The notes beneath the pieces are model-generated. The model did no database searches. It had not been told where the DNA came from and saw nothing but the letters and a program-made list of their open reading frames with translations. This document shows positions 1-7,824 of a stretch of DNA of 64,000 nt, in pieces. Source of the stretch: MR-S7 sp000400995 (GTDB lineage: Bacteria; Pseudomonadota; Gammaproteobacteria; Burkholderiales; Burkholderiaceae_C); contig NZ_CP152342.1 of NCBI RefSeq assembly GCF_045291395.1, forward strand, positions 1,488,001-1,552,000. Direction: 5' to 3'. The stretch's first letter is position 1; each line of letters opens with the position of its first letter. The position numbers were made by a program, and so were the translations under genes.

Positions 1-19
1 CGAGTGCAAGGGAACGCCT

Positions 20-883
20 GTGGCACATAAGACAATTTCGGCGCCGCGCGGACCGTTCGGTGCCGACCAGGCGCAGGCGCTGGTGAAACTGATCCAGACC
101 ACCGCGCACCGCTGGGGTCAGCACGAGGTGTTTTCGGACTTCGTGGAGCTGGCGGCCCTGTCCATCAGCAACGCCGTGGACCGCCGGCAGGCCGAGCCCC
201 GGGAGGCACGCTACCTGGAGATCGCCAAGAAGTACTCGACGCCGGATTTCGAGCGCTTCCCGCAGATGCTGGGCCATCTGACCCTGGCCATGGAGGCGTG
301 CGGCATCGTCGGTCAACTGGACGACGTGCTCGGTCGCATCTACATGCAGCTCGAACTGGGCAATGAGCGGGCTGGGCAGGTTTTCACGCCTTACCACGTC
401 TCCCGGATGATGGCGATGCTGCTGATCGGCGACGGCGCGCAGGCGCGCGAAAAGGGATTCATCGACGTCATGGAGCCCGCCTGCGGCGCGGGTGGGATGG
501 TCATTGCGATGGCCGACGCGTTGCGGCAGGCGGGGCTCAACTACCAGAATGCGATGCATGCCTCTTGCATCGATATCGACGCCCGCTGCGTTCACATGAC
601 CTACCTGCAGGCATCGTTACTGCACATCCCAGCGACCGTGCTGCACGGCAATTCGCTGTCGGGCGAGGTCTGGAGCCGCTGGTACACGCCGGCGCACATG
701 CTGGGCGGCTGGCGTGCCCGTCTTCATGCCCGGCGCCTGCGCGATCCAGCGCCGGTCGTGGTCGAAGATGCGCCCGCGCCAGCCCTGGCACCGGTACCGG
801 CCACCGATCCGGCGCGGCAGACACACCGCAGGCCGTCCGTGCCGCTGAGCGTGGTGCAGCAGCTCAGTCTGTTCGAGGAATGA
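20..883 (+). CDS. N-6 DNA methylase-like protein without an NPPY motif
   Basis: A 287-residue protein starting at GTG. It resembles the M subunit of type I restriction systems: residues 119-131 contain the GQVFTPYHV stretch typical of HsdM-like enzymes, and residues 152-160 (EPACGAGGM) form the S-adenosylmethionine-binding motif I. After the usual HGNSL position (209-213) the catalytic NPPY/F motif does not follow; the chain goes directly into an Arg/Ala/Pro-rich tail. It may bind SAM or DNA without methylating, or may have lost its catalytic end. No restriction or specificity subunit lies nearby, so a type I system is unlikely. Methylase-like genes of this sort occur on integrative elements. 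Confidence 0.7.
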   Translation: MAHKTISAPRGPFGADQAQALVKLIQTTAHRWGQHEVFSDFVELAALSISNAVDRRQAEPREARYLEIAKKYSTPDFERFPQMLGHLTLAMEACGIVGQLDDVLGRIYMQLELGNERAGQVFTPYHVSRMMAMLLIGDGAQAREKGFIDVMEPACGAGGMVIAMADALRQAGLNYQNAMHASCIDIDARCVHMTYLQASLLHIPATVLHGNSLSGEVWSRWYTPAHMLGGWRARLHARRLRDPAPVVVEDAPAPALAPVPATDPARQTHRRPSVPLSVVQQLSLFEE

Positions 884-1005
884 CGGACGGGACTGTGGCG
901 TGGGTGGGCTTGCCAGTCGCCGGGCGACGGGCTTGAACCCTGCGCGCGGCGCGAGATGCTGGTCGAGACCGCCAAGGTCAAGCGATCAACCGTACCGACA
1001 CTACC

Positions 1006-1812
1006 ATGAACTCCATCGAATTCTCCGAGGAAGTCCGCCGCCAATTGCGCGCCGACGGTTACGAGGTCCGTCAAGGCAGTGAGGCCCGAAGCGAGGAGCA
1101 CGCCGGCAAGCACGGGTTCACCTTGACGAGGCCGGGCTGGGCCAACGCCGAGCACGATCCCGCGCAGGGGAGCGAATGGGAGGCCTGGGCCGCCGCCCTG
1201 GCACATCGGCTCGCCGAAGGCACGATCCCGCCGCCCCCAGCCGGAGCCTTGCCGCTTCCGGCGATGGGCCCGTTCTTCGCGGCACACCTGCCCGACAGCG
1301 CCTTCGATGCAGACGCCCGGGCGGCACGCTTCGGCATCACGCACGAGGCCGCACGGGAGCAGGTGGAGCAACTGCACAGCCAGACGGTCTACGTGAACGA
1401 GCGCTACCAGGTCAACGTGCAGATGATCCCCGCACCCTTCGGACCGGACGCCGGCGACATGGTCTGGCTGTCCATCAAGCGCTGCGACCTCGAGGCGATC
1501 CACGACTGGCGCGAGCTGCAGGCGATCAAGAACCAGATCGTCGGCGACGAGCACGAAGGCTTCGAGGTCTATCCCGCCGAGTCGCGGTTGGTGGACTCCA
1601 CGAACCAGTTCCACCTGTGGGTGTTCGCCGATCCGAAGGTGCGGTTGCCGGTGGGCTTCCGCGCGCGGGAGGTGATGGATGCACGGGCGGCGGCGTCGGT
1701 GGGCGCCAGGCAGCGGCCTTTCGCCGGCAGGCGGGAAGCGCAGCCGCCGGCGGCCGATGCTTGCGGTGGATCCGCTGAGACGGGAGAGCATGAATGGCCG
1801 AGTTCAAGCTGA
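1006..1812 (+). CDS. Hypothetical element protein
   Basis: A 268-residue soluble protein with no membrane segment or signal peptide. The middle (about 115-215) is ordered, with a helical stretch followed by segments ending in FHLWVFADP near residue 200, which looks like a small alpha/beta domain. The C-terminal 40 residues are Ala/Arg-rich and probably disordered. Its 3' end overlaps the next gene by 19 bases, so the two are probably cotranscribed. I do not recognise the family with confidence. Confidence 0.6.
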   Translation: MNSIEFSEEVRRQLRADGYEVRQGSEARSEEHAGKHGFTLTRPGWANAEHDPAQGSEWEAWAAALAHRLAEGTIPPPPAGALPLPAMGPFFAAHLPDSAFDADARAARFGITHEAAREQVEQLHSQTVYVNERYQVNVQMIPAPFGPDAGDMVWLSIKRCDLEAIHDWRELQAIKNQIVGDEHEGFEVYPAESRLVDSTNQFHLWVFADPKVRLPVGFRAREVMDARAAASVGARQRPFAGRREAQPPAADACGGSAETGEHEWPSSS

Positions 1813-2393
1813 CGCCGCCGCTGGTGCGGCAAGAGATCATCGCCCGCCGACGCAGGGGAGGGGCGGGAGGCGTGGTGGATCGAGACGTCGAGTGGCTGCA
1901 GTGGCTACAGCGCGAAGCAGCCTCGCTGCCCGGCGGCTACGTCAAGAAGATCGTATGGGGCGAGGAAGACGGCTATCCCGAACACGCCTGGGGTTTCGTT
2001 CAGTGGACAGTTCGTCCTTTCGTCCAGGGCTACGGTTGCGACGGCACAACCGACCGCAACGTGCATCTCGTGGCGCTGACGCTGTGCGGCATGCTGGGCA
2101 TCGACTACCAGCGCTGCTACCGCGATGCCTATGCGGACAACGACTATGCCTGGATCGACGCGCTGCCCGATGACGCGAGCTTGGTCGAGGAAACCCGTCT
2201 GCCGGCCGAACCATCGCTGGACGCCATCGTGCTGATGCTCGCCGACCTGGAGCAGATCAACAACCGTTCGCTGGTCGCCGTTCTCGCCGGCGTGCTGGAA
2301 GAGTGGGACTTGCTGCCGACGTGCTACTGGGAGCGCAAGGATGCCGCCAAGGCGCGCGTGCGCGCTGTGATCGGAGCCGGTCTCAGGGCGTGA
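1794..2393 (+). CDS. Hypothetical element protein
   Basis: A 199-residue, acidic, Trp- and Tyr-rich soluble protein starting inside the end of the preceding gene. It has the feel of a compact globular domain (DVEWLQWLQREA, WIDALPDD) but no catalytic motif I can name. The stop codon overlaps the convergent gene on the other strand by 11 bases. Function unknown. Confidence 0.6.
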   Translation: MAEFKLTPPLVRQEIIARRRRGGAGGVVDRDVEWLQWLQREAASLPGGYVKKIVWGEEDGYPEHAWGFVQWTVRPFVQGYGCDGTTDRNVHLVALTLCGMLGIDYQRCYRDAYADNDYAWIDALPDDASLVEETRLPAEPSLDAIVLMLADLEQINNRSLVAVLAGVLEEWDLLPTCYWERKDAAKARVRAVIGAGLRA

Positions 2394-2742
2394 CGTCTGC
2401 GTCGTGCGGTAGCGTGGCCTCGAACGTCTCGTGCTGCGCGCCGTGCAGCCGCAGTTGATCGGCGTTGGCGCAGGACCGCATGCTCAGACGCAGCGCGATG
2501 TTGTTGCCCCGCCCCAACTGGTGGTTCAGCCACCCGATGCAATGCGCGTCCTCAGTTTCGTGGCAGGCCATGACGCGCAGTGGTGCGCCCGGCGTCGGCA
2601 ACTCGCCAGGTGTGGCGATAGTCGATGCCAACGCCGCGTGCTTGGTGGCGCAGTAGCCATTCGGAATGTCGTGGGGATCGACGTCCACACGCCACGGGCA
2701 CTTGCGACATTGCGCGGTCCGCTTGAGCTTCCAGTCGGTCAC
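2383..2742 (-). CDS. DUF6283-like Cys-rich protein
   Basis: A 119-residue protein. The chosen start is a GTG at 2742 that overlaps the stop of the upstream gene as GTGA; a longer form from 2766 is possible. It carries a CRKCPWR pair near the N-terminus, then a CHET segment and an HCIGW segment, the Cys/His pattern I associate with DUF6283 proteins of phages and islands, and likely a zinc-binding fold. Biochemical role unknown. It is transcribed with the 99-residue gene upstream and against the flanking genes. Confidence 0.65.
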   Translation of the reverse strand: MTDWKLKRTAQCRKCPWRVDVDPHDIPNGYCATKHAALASTIATPGELPTPGAPLRVMACHETEDAHCIGWLNHQLGRGNNIALRLSMRSCANADQLRLHGAQHETFEATLPHDADVTP

Positions 2743-3038
2743 CGCACGCCTTCCTGGCTCAGGCACGGCTGCACGGCATCGTCAGTGGCACTGACACTGA
2801 GCGGTGCGCCGTAGTCGAAGCAGCCATCGCGGGCGTCGATCACCTCGGCGTCGTGTTCCATGTCCCAGGCGCAGTCCGGATGGTAGGCGAAGTGGTAGAG
2901 CCCCGGCGATCCGTCGTCCAGGTTCCCTTCCACATGAACCGCTTCGCCTTGAATGACGGTCTCGCAGTAGCAGCAGCGCAAGCCTGGGCCAGCCGGACGC
3001 AGGAGGCGGGACATTTCGACGAGGTGGACATTGCACAT
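2739..3038 (-). CDS. Small Cys/His-rich hypothetical protein
   Basis: About 99 residues if the Met at 3038 is used; the frame stays open upstream to 3317, but that part is low-complexity and unlikely to be translated. The core has a CCYC pair, a conserved-looking HFAYHPDCAWDME stretch and an acidic middle, consistent with a small metal-binding domain. It is coupled to the DUF6283-like gene by a 4-base overlap. Function unknown. Confidence 0.5.
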   Translation of the reverse strand: MCNVHLVEMSRLLRPAGPGLRCCYCETVIQGEAVHVEGNLDDGSPGLYHFAYHPDCAWDMEHDAEVIDARDGCFDYGAPLSVSATDDAVQPCLSQEGVR

Positions 3039-3246
3039 GTTCGCATTGTGGCCCAGGGTGCCCAGGTGGAAGGGCGCATTGATCAAGTGCGTCGCCGACT
3101 GGGCCGGGGCGGGTGTCCTGGCGTCGGCGTTCCACGCTGCCGTGGAGGCGGAGGGCAGGCTTCCCACATGCGCGTGTACGTTCTGGGAGCAGAGTAGCTG
3201 AAAAACCTGCTCTTGTGCATGCGGGGTTCGATGGGAACCTGGACAC

Positions 3247-3861
3247 ATGAACACCCCGACATCTTCCCCAATCGGGCCGCTGTACCACGGCACCCGCGCC
3301 GCGAGCGCACGTAGCATCCTGCGCGATGGATTCCGGCGCTCGGCTTCGCGCAGCTACACCGGCACGGGTGTCTGCCTCAGCGAGGCGATCACCGTGGCCT
3401 ACGAGTACGGCATGTACGAGACGGGCGGCTGCGTGCTGGAGGCCCGGCTGGCACCGATGGCGTGCTGGACTGACCGGATCGACGGCGAGGACGGCCGATG
3501 CACCACCGGCGAAGCCTGGGATTGGTTCTTTGCGTGCACGCGCCACGATGCGGTGCGCAGCTTCGGCGGCAACGTCTGGGTGGTCTGGAACCCGGCCGTC
3601 CTGGTGTCGGTGCGCAGGCTGTCACACCGTGAGGCGATCCGCCGGCTGTGCGCTGCGTTCGACGAGGACGGCCCGGACTGCGGCTACAACGGCGTCGCCT
3701 CGGAATACGCCGCCATCTGGTGGGGCGGCGAAGCGCTGGACCCGAACCTGACGCGCTTCCCCGAGGAAGAAAAGCGGCTGCGGCAGTCCCTGCAGCGCTT
3801 CGTCGGCCGCAGTCGGTCGGCGCTCGCCGCCACGCTTTGCGCGCAGTCGGCAGGGGCTTGA
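3247..3861 (+). CDS. ADP-ribosyltransferase-fold-like protein
   Basis: A 204-residue protein. Near the N-terminus it has LYHGT (residues 12-16) followed by a helix ending in ILRDGF and then a GTGVCLSEA segment, which is the layout of the NAD-binding core of ARTs, PARPs and Tpt1-like enzymes (histidine in the first strand, then a loop and a Ser/Thr strand). The third catalytic position, usually Glu or Gln, is not obvious. It lies 2 bases before a PAPS-reductase-family gene in the same direction, suggesting joint expression. The family call rests on motif reading only; substrate unknown. Confidence 0.5.
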   Translation: MNTPTSSPIGPLYHGTRAASARSILRDGFRRSASRSYTGTGVCLSEAITVAYEYGMYETGGCVLEARLAPMACWTDRIDGEDGRCTTGEAWDWFFACTRHDAVRSFGGNVWVVWNPAVLVSVRRLSHREAIRRLCAAFDEDGPDCGYNGVASEYAAIWWGGEALDPNLTRFPEEEKRLRQSLQRFVGRSRSALAATLCAQSAGA

Positions 3862-3863
3862 TC

Positions 3864-5021
3864 GTGCAGCAGATCGAACTGCCCGGGCTGGCGCTGGCAG
3901 TGCCGAAGGCGCCGGCCTTGTCCGGTGTCGCGGTGCCGGCGCGCTTCGGCATCGCGCTCGACCCGATGATCGATCTGGCGCTGGCGGGCCATGCGCCGGT
4001 CTACGTGGGCGTGAGCGGCGGCAAGGACAGCCAGGCCCTGGCCTACCGTGTCAGGGAGCATCTAGACGCCATCGGCCATACCGGCGTGCGCGCGCTGATC
4101 CACGCAGATCTCGGGCGCATCGAGTGGCGCGACTCGGCGCCGGTGTGCGAGCGGCTGGCCGAGCGTCTCGGCTGGGAACTCGTGACGGTGCGCCGCCCGG
4201 CAGGCGACATGGTGGACCGTTGGCTGTCGCGCTGGGCGGCCAACGTCGAACGCTATCGAACCCTGTCGTGCGTGAAACTGATCATGCCCTGGAGTTCGGC
4301 GGCTCAGAGGTTTTGCACCAGTGAGATGAAGTCCCAAATCATCGCCCGCGCGATCCGTGCACGCCACCCCGGCGGGCCGGTGGTTTCGGCGGTCGGGTTG
4401 CGTCGGGACGAGAGCGCGGCGCGGGCACGCCGGCCGGTGGCCAAGCAGGACGCCGGGCTGACGCGAGTGCGGGTTGTGGGGCTCGCCTGGAACGCCATCC
4501 TCCACTGGCCGCGACAGGACGTGCTCGACTACATCGCCCGGTGCGGCGGGGTACTGCACGAGGCGTACCGGATCTACGGCAGCACCCGCGTGTCCTGCGC
4601 CTTCTGCGTGCTCGCCTCACGTGGCGACCTGCGGGCGTCGGCGCGCTGCGAGGACAATGCGGCGGTCTACCGCGAACTGGTCGAACTCGAAGCGGGCAGC
4701 ACCTTTTCGGTCCAGCCGGGCCACTGGCTGGGCGATGTCGCGCCGGAACTGCTCACCGCCGAACTGGGGTCGCAGCTTGTCGAAGCGAAGGAGCGGGCCG
4801 CGCAGCGGCAGGCCGTCGAAATGGAGATTCCCGCGCATCTGCTCTACGAGGCGGGTTGGCCGACGTGCCTGCCGACACTCGCGGAGGCGCGGCATCTCGC
4901 GTCGGTGCGCCGGCGCATCGCGCAAGTGGTCGGGATCGCCGCTGACTGCCTGGACGGTGAAGCGGTCCAGGCCCGCTATGCCGCGCTGATGCAGGAGCGC
5001 GTGCAACGACGGTCGGCATGA
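3864..5021 (+). CDS. Phosphoadenosine phosphosulfate reductase-family protein (PP-loop ATPase)
   Basis: A 385-residue protein from the GTG at 3864, 2 bases after the ART-like gene. Residues 51-56 are SGGKDS, the PP-loop that binds ATP in the adenine nucleotide alpha-hydrolase superfamily. Further on come HADLGRIEW, a CVKLI segment, and an SCAFC pair near residue 243, as in PAPS reductases and DndC/IbrA-like proteins. It is longer than a metabolic CysH and sits in accessory DNA, so a role in nucleic-acid or small-molecule modification is more likely than sulfate assimilation (inference). The stop overlaps an in-frame ATG at 5018 by 4 bases. Confidence 0.75.
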   Translation: MQQIELPGLALAVPKAPALSGVAVPARFGIALDPMIDLALAGHAPVYVGVSGGKDSQALAYRVREHLDAIGHTGVRALIHADLGRIEWRDSAPVCERLAERLGWELVTVRRPAGDMVDRWLSRWAANVERYRTLSCVKLIMPWSSAAQRFCTSEMKSQIIARAIRARHPGGPVVSAVGLRRDESAARARRPVAKQDAGLTRVRVVGLAWNAILHWPRQDVLDYIARCGGVLHEAYRIYGSTRVSCAFCVLASRGDLRASARCEDNAAVYRELVELEAGSTFSVQPGHWLGDVAPELLTAELGSQLVEAKERAAQRQAVEMEIPAHLLYEAGWPTCLPTLAEARHLASVRRRIAQVVGIAADCLDGEAVQARYAALMQERVQRRSA

Positions 5022-5064
5022 GCCACCGCAAGCCGTCAGGCCGGCTTGACGTCCGCCCGCAAAC

Positions 5065-5085
5065 TGGATATCTTATTGATATCCA
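5065..5085. promoter_or_regulatory. Palindromic operator before the toxin-antitoxin pair
   Basis: Perfect 8-base inverted arms, TGGATATC and GATATCCA, separated by 5 bases. The site lies 14 bases upstream of the antitoxin ATG, next to the AAAAGGAG ribosome binding site. This is where an antitoxin normally autorepresses its operon. Confidence 0.6.
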
Positions 5086-5098
5086 AAAGGAGTCTCCC

Positions 5099-5386
5099 AT
5101 GCCTTCCCGCAACACTGTGAACCAGATCGCCTTCCGCTACCGCTCGGTGGACAGCGCCACCGGCGTCACGCGGGAGACCGCCAAGCGTCTGGCCGAGCAC
5201 CTCGGCGTCGACGAGACGCAGGCGATCCACCGCGCGCTGCATGAACTGGCCGTGCGGGTGCTGCCGCAGTACGAGGCCGACGACGGTCCGCTGACGGTCG
5301 CCCAAATCCGCCAGATCAAGAAGCGGGTTCCGCAGGGAGAAAAGCGTTCGGTACGGTCGAGCCTGTTCGACATGGAGACGGCGTGA
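5099..5386 (+). CDS. Type II antitoxin (MazE/RHH-like)
   Basis: The start at 5099 is preceded by AAAAGGAG; an upstream in-frame ATG at 5018 would place the operator palindrome inside the coding region and is less likely. The 95-residue protein has an N-terminal DNA-binding half (RETAKRLAEHLGVDETQAIHRALHELA, read here as two helices around a turn) and a polar C-terminus that would hold the toxin. Its stop overlaps the toxin GTG start (GTGA), the usual coupling of antitoxin and toxin. Autoregulation through the palindrome at 5065-5085 is inferred. Confidence 0.7.
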   Translation: MPSRNTVNQIAFRYRSVDSATGVTRETAKRLAEHLGVDETQAIHRALHELAVRVLPQYEADDGPLTVAQIRQIKKRVPQGEKRSVRSSLFDMETA

Positions 5387-5793
5387 TCCATCCGTGGTGG
5401 GGCGAACCCACCGCTGGCGAGATCGTCTGGTGTCATTTCCCCGATGACGTTCATCCCCGGCCGAAGCCTCGGCCCGCGTTGATTCTGGCTGTGTTCGACG
5501 ACGACGCGTCGCAGTTCACGGTGCGGGTCGCTTATGGCACCAGCCAGCGCACGACGACGCTGTATCAGGGCGAGTTTTCCATCCTGCGCGAGCGCAACCC
5601 GGCCGCATATGCGGCCGCAGGGTTGAGCTACGACACCAAGTTCAACCTCAAGCGCGCCCTGGATCTGCCCTATAGCGCCGAATGGTTCTCGGTGCCACCC
5701 GCCGCCCCCCACGGGCAGACGCCCAAGCTGGGTGTGCTGCACCCCTCTTTGGTCCGCGCGGTTCAGGCTGCTTTCCGCGCCGCTTCCGAATGA
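5383..5793 (+). CDS. PemK/MazF-like growth inhibitor toxin
   Basis: A 136-residue protein starting at GTG inside the antitoxin stop. The N-terminus GEIVWCHFPDD, followed by PKPRPALIL, matches the first strands of MazF/PemK ribonuclease toxins (GDIVWVDF...RPALVL pattern). The family cleaves single-stranded mRNA; the toxin is neutralised by the preceding gene product. It is somewhat longer than a typical MazF (about 110). A short GC hairpin follows the stop at 5794-5810. Confidence 0.75.
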   Translation: MIHPWWGEPTAGEIVWCHFPDDVHPRPKPRPALILAVFDDDASQFTVRVAYGTSQRTTTLYQGEFSILRERNPAAYAAAGLSYDTKFNLKRALDLPYSAEWFSVPPAAPHGQTPKLGVLHPSLVRAVQAAFRAASE

Positions 5794-5874
5794 CCGGCTG
5801 AGGCCGGTCGCCATCGCTCTCCCATTACCCCGGCATCCCGCAGCGCGGATGCCGCCGCGGACTTTCACCTGCGT

Positions 5875-6192
5875 TCAGTTTAGGTGCTGGTGGGTCAGCT
5901 GCCGGAACGGGGGGCGCAGCGTACGGCTTGGATCGACCGCCAACACCTCGCACCGCCCGCTGGGCCATAGCAGTTCGCCGCGGGTGCCATCGACCGTCAG
6001 TACGGCGCGATCGAAGATGCGTTTCGACGGCTGGCCGCTGCTGACCACTTCCAGCGACGTGACCGTGTTGCCCTCGATCCAGAGCCATCGGCTCTCTTGC
6101 TCCGGGGGCAGGTCGGGCCGCGCCAGCTCGATCTCGGCGAGGCTGCCGTGGGCGGCGTCGAGCAGCTGGAGGATGGTGTGGTGGACGGACAT
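5875..6192 (-). CDS. Small hypothetical protein
   Basis: A 105-residue protein if started at the Met at 6192; the open frame continues to 6462, but upstream sequence is Arg/Pro-rich and unlike coding. The core (SVHHTILQLLDAAHG, then RWLWIEGNTVTSLEV) suggests a mixed alpha/beta domain. No Shine-Dalgarno is evident. It is convergent with the toxin gene. Function unknown. Confidence 0.5.
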   Translation of the reverse strand: MSVHHTILQLLDAAHGSLAEIELARPDLPPEQESRWLWIEGNTVTSLEVVSSGQPSKRIFDRAVLTVDGTRGELLWPSGRCEVLAVDPSRTLRPPFRQLTHQHLN

Positions 6193-6478
6193 GGGCAGGA
6201 GAAAACCGGGAGGCAGGACAGGCCCCCCCATTGTCCCCAAGGCGCAGGGTGGAGCGAGGTATCGAGGGGGCCGCAGGCGAAATCCCACCCAATCAGCCGC
6301 CATTGCGCGTGGCGGCCGTGCGTGGATCGGGAGATGCTGGGGAGCGCGTTCGTATCGCCGCTGTCCGTGTCCGAGGTGTCTCACCGGGACGCACGGGGTT
6401 GAGCGCCGCGTCACGCGTGTTTTCATGAAACCGCGAGTTCGGGCCGGTCGCGTCCGACGCATCGGGAAGGAGTTGAAG

Positions 6479-7153
6479 ATGGTGACCAGAACGGGATGTG
6501 ATGGTGCCGCCGGTGGCGGCTCCCACCTGCAAACGCCCCGGCGTTACGCCGCGCTCCGGCGCTTGCGGATCAGGCCGACGTTGCGGGCCAACGATCTGCC
6601 TTATCAGGAAATCGGCGCTTTCGTGCTCGGCGTGCGGCAGGAGCAGGGCGTCGTCGCGCGAGTGTTGGAATTCATGGTGCTCACCGTCAGTCGTCTGGAA
6701 GAAGCCTGCCAGGCCGCATGGTGCGAGTTCGATTTCCAGGCGCGGGTCTGGACGATTCCGGCCGAAAGGTTCAAGAGCGGCAAGGTGCATCACGTGCCCC
6801 TGGGCGACGCGGCCATCGCGGTGCTCGAACAGGTTCGCGGCTGCGATCCGACCTGGGTGTTTCCGGGTATCGGGAAGGAGAGGGGCCGGCATCTGGCGTT
6901 CAAGAAACTGCTCGACCGCCTCGAGTGGCCCGTCACTGCGCTATATGGGGCACGCACGGCCTTCCGGGACTGGGCGCAGGCCCGGACGCAGTACCTTGAA
7001 ACCAGGGCGGCCGTGGCCCGGTGCCTGGGGCACAAGACCGCAGGGCAGGAAGCGCCGATCGCCAACTACGCCCATCCCGACCGCTTCGAGGACTGCCGCG
7101 CCCTGATGGAGGACTGGGCGCGCTGGTGCGCAACGGTGCGGCCCGCCCGCTGA
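6479..7153 (+). CDS. N-terminally truncated P4-type integrase (catalytic domain only)
   Basis: About 224 residues from the ATG at 6479, which has a good AAGGAG 6 bases upstream. It aligns by eye with the C-terminal half of P4-family tyrosine recombinases: LTVSRLEEACQAAW (active-site Arg), WTIPAERFKSGKVHHVPL, TAFRDWAQ, CLGH and a final NYAHPDRFEDC holding the likely nucleophile Tyr. The His of the HxxR box appears as Tyr (LYGART). The DUF4102 and core-binding domains are absent and the DNA upstream does not encode them. Most likely a decayed integrase of an earlier element. Confidence 0.7.
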   Translation: MVTRTGCDGAAGGGSHLQTPRRYAALRRLRIRPTLRANDLPYQEIGAFVLGVRQEQGVVARVLEFMVLTVSRLEEACQAAWCEFDFQARVWTIPAERFKSGKVHHVPLGDAAIAVLEQVRGCDPTWVFPGIGKERGRHLAFKKLLDRLEWPVTALYGARTAFRDWAQARTQYLETRAAVARCLGHKTAGQEAPIANYAHPDRFEDCRALMEDWARWCATVRPAR

Positions 7154-7219
7154 GTCGATAGCCTTGAAGCCCGCATGCCGCATGAAAGCATGGCCGCATC
7201 GTTTCAAGGAGACCCGACG

Positions 7220-7720
7220 ATGACGACCTACCTGACCGCGATGGCCTCGGCCCTGGCCATGCGCGACCTCTGCCAGCGGCAGATCGACAACAATCGCCCC
7301 CTCGACAGTCTCATCCTCGATGCCATCGTGGAGCGGGTGACGCGGGACACGGCGGCCTTGCTGCCGTGTGCGGATGACGTGTTCCAAGGCATCGCCCAGG
7401 CCATTCAGGCGCAAAGCGAATGCACAGCAGCCGACGCCTTTGTGCAGGTGCTGCACCTTTTGGACGCCAAGAGCTTGTTCGCCTATACGCGGTGGCGGCA
7501 CGGCGGCTGGTACGTGGTGGGGGTCCGCTATCCTAACGGGGCCTGCGGTTGCGTGAGCAATAACTATCCCGACAAGAAATGGCGGATCGTCTGCGACAGG
7601 CGAAGACAGGGCTTGAATGAGCAAGGCGACGTGATCTTCCGCTCGCGCGACGATGCGGCGCGTGCAGAGCAAGTGCTGGCGCTGGAGGCTTGGACGGCGG
7701 CGGTTCGCTCGCCGGACTGA
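7220..7720 (+). CDS. Hypothetical element protein
   Basis: A 166-residue protein whose start is set by CAAGGAGACC just upstream of ATG 7220. It has a helical N-terminal half and a C-terminal half with repeated aromatic residues (TRWRHGGWYVVGVRYPNG, KKWRIVCDRR) that looks like a beta domain. It lies 104 bases before the PRTRC operon on the same strand. No catalytic motif is recognised. Confidence 0.55.
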   Translation: MTTYLTAMASALAMRDLCQRQIDNNRPLDSLILDAIVERVTRDTAALLPCADDVFQGIAQAIQAQSECTAADAFVQVLHLLDAKSLFAYTRWRHGGWYVVGVRYPNGACGCVSNNYPDKKWRIVCDRRRQGLNEQGDVIFRSRDDAARAEQVLALEAWTAAVRSPD

Positions 7721-7788
7721 CCGATGTTTCCGAGAGCTTGTCCCGCTGCGTAACGCCCTTGAAAGCGTGCGGTGCGGCGGGACTATGA

Positions 7789-7808
7789 CTGCATCGCAAC
7801 CGATGCAG
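7789..7808. promoter_or_regulatory. Palindrome upstream of the PRTRC operon
   Basis: Perfect 8-base arms CTGCATCG and CGATGCAG with a 4-base spacer (CAAC), 16 bases before the ParB start and just upstream of its AGGAG. A natural site for an autoregulator or for ParB itself; binding is not shown by the sequence. Confidence 0.45.
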
Positions 7809-7824
7809 CCAGCCAGGAGAAACC

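Noticed and set aside
5732..6478. N-terminal half for the truncated integrase
   Set aside because: The frame is open upstream to 5732, but it crosses the toxin gene end and an antisense gene and contains no DUF4102 or core-binding domain.
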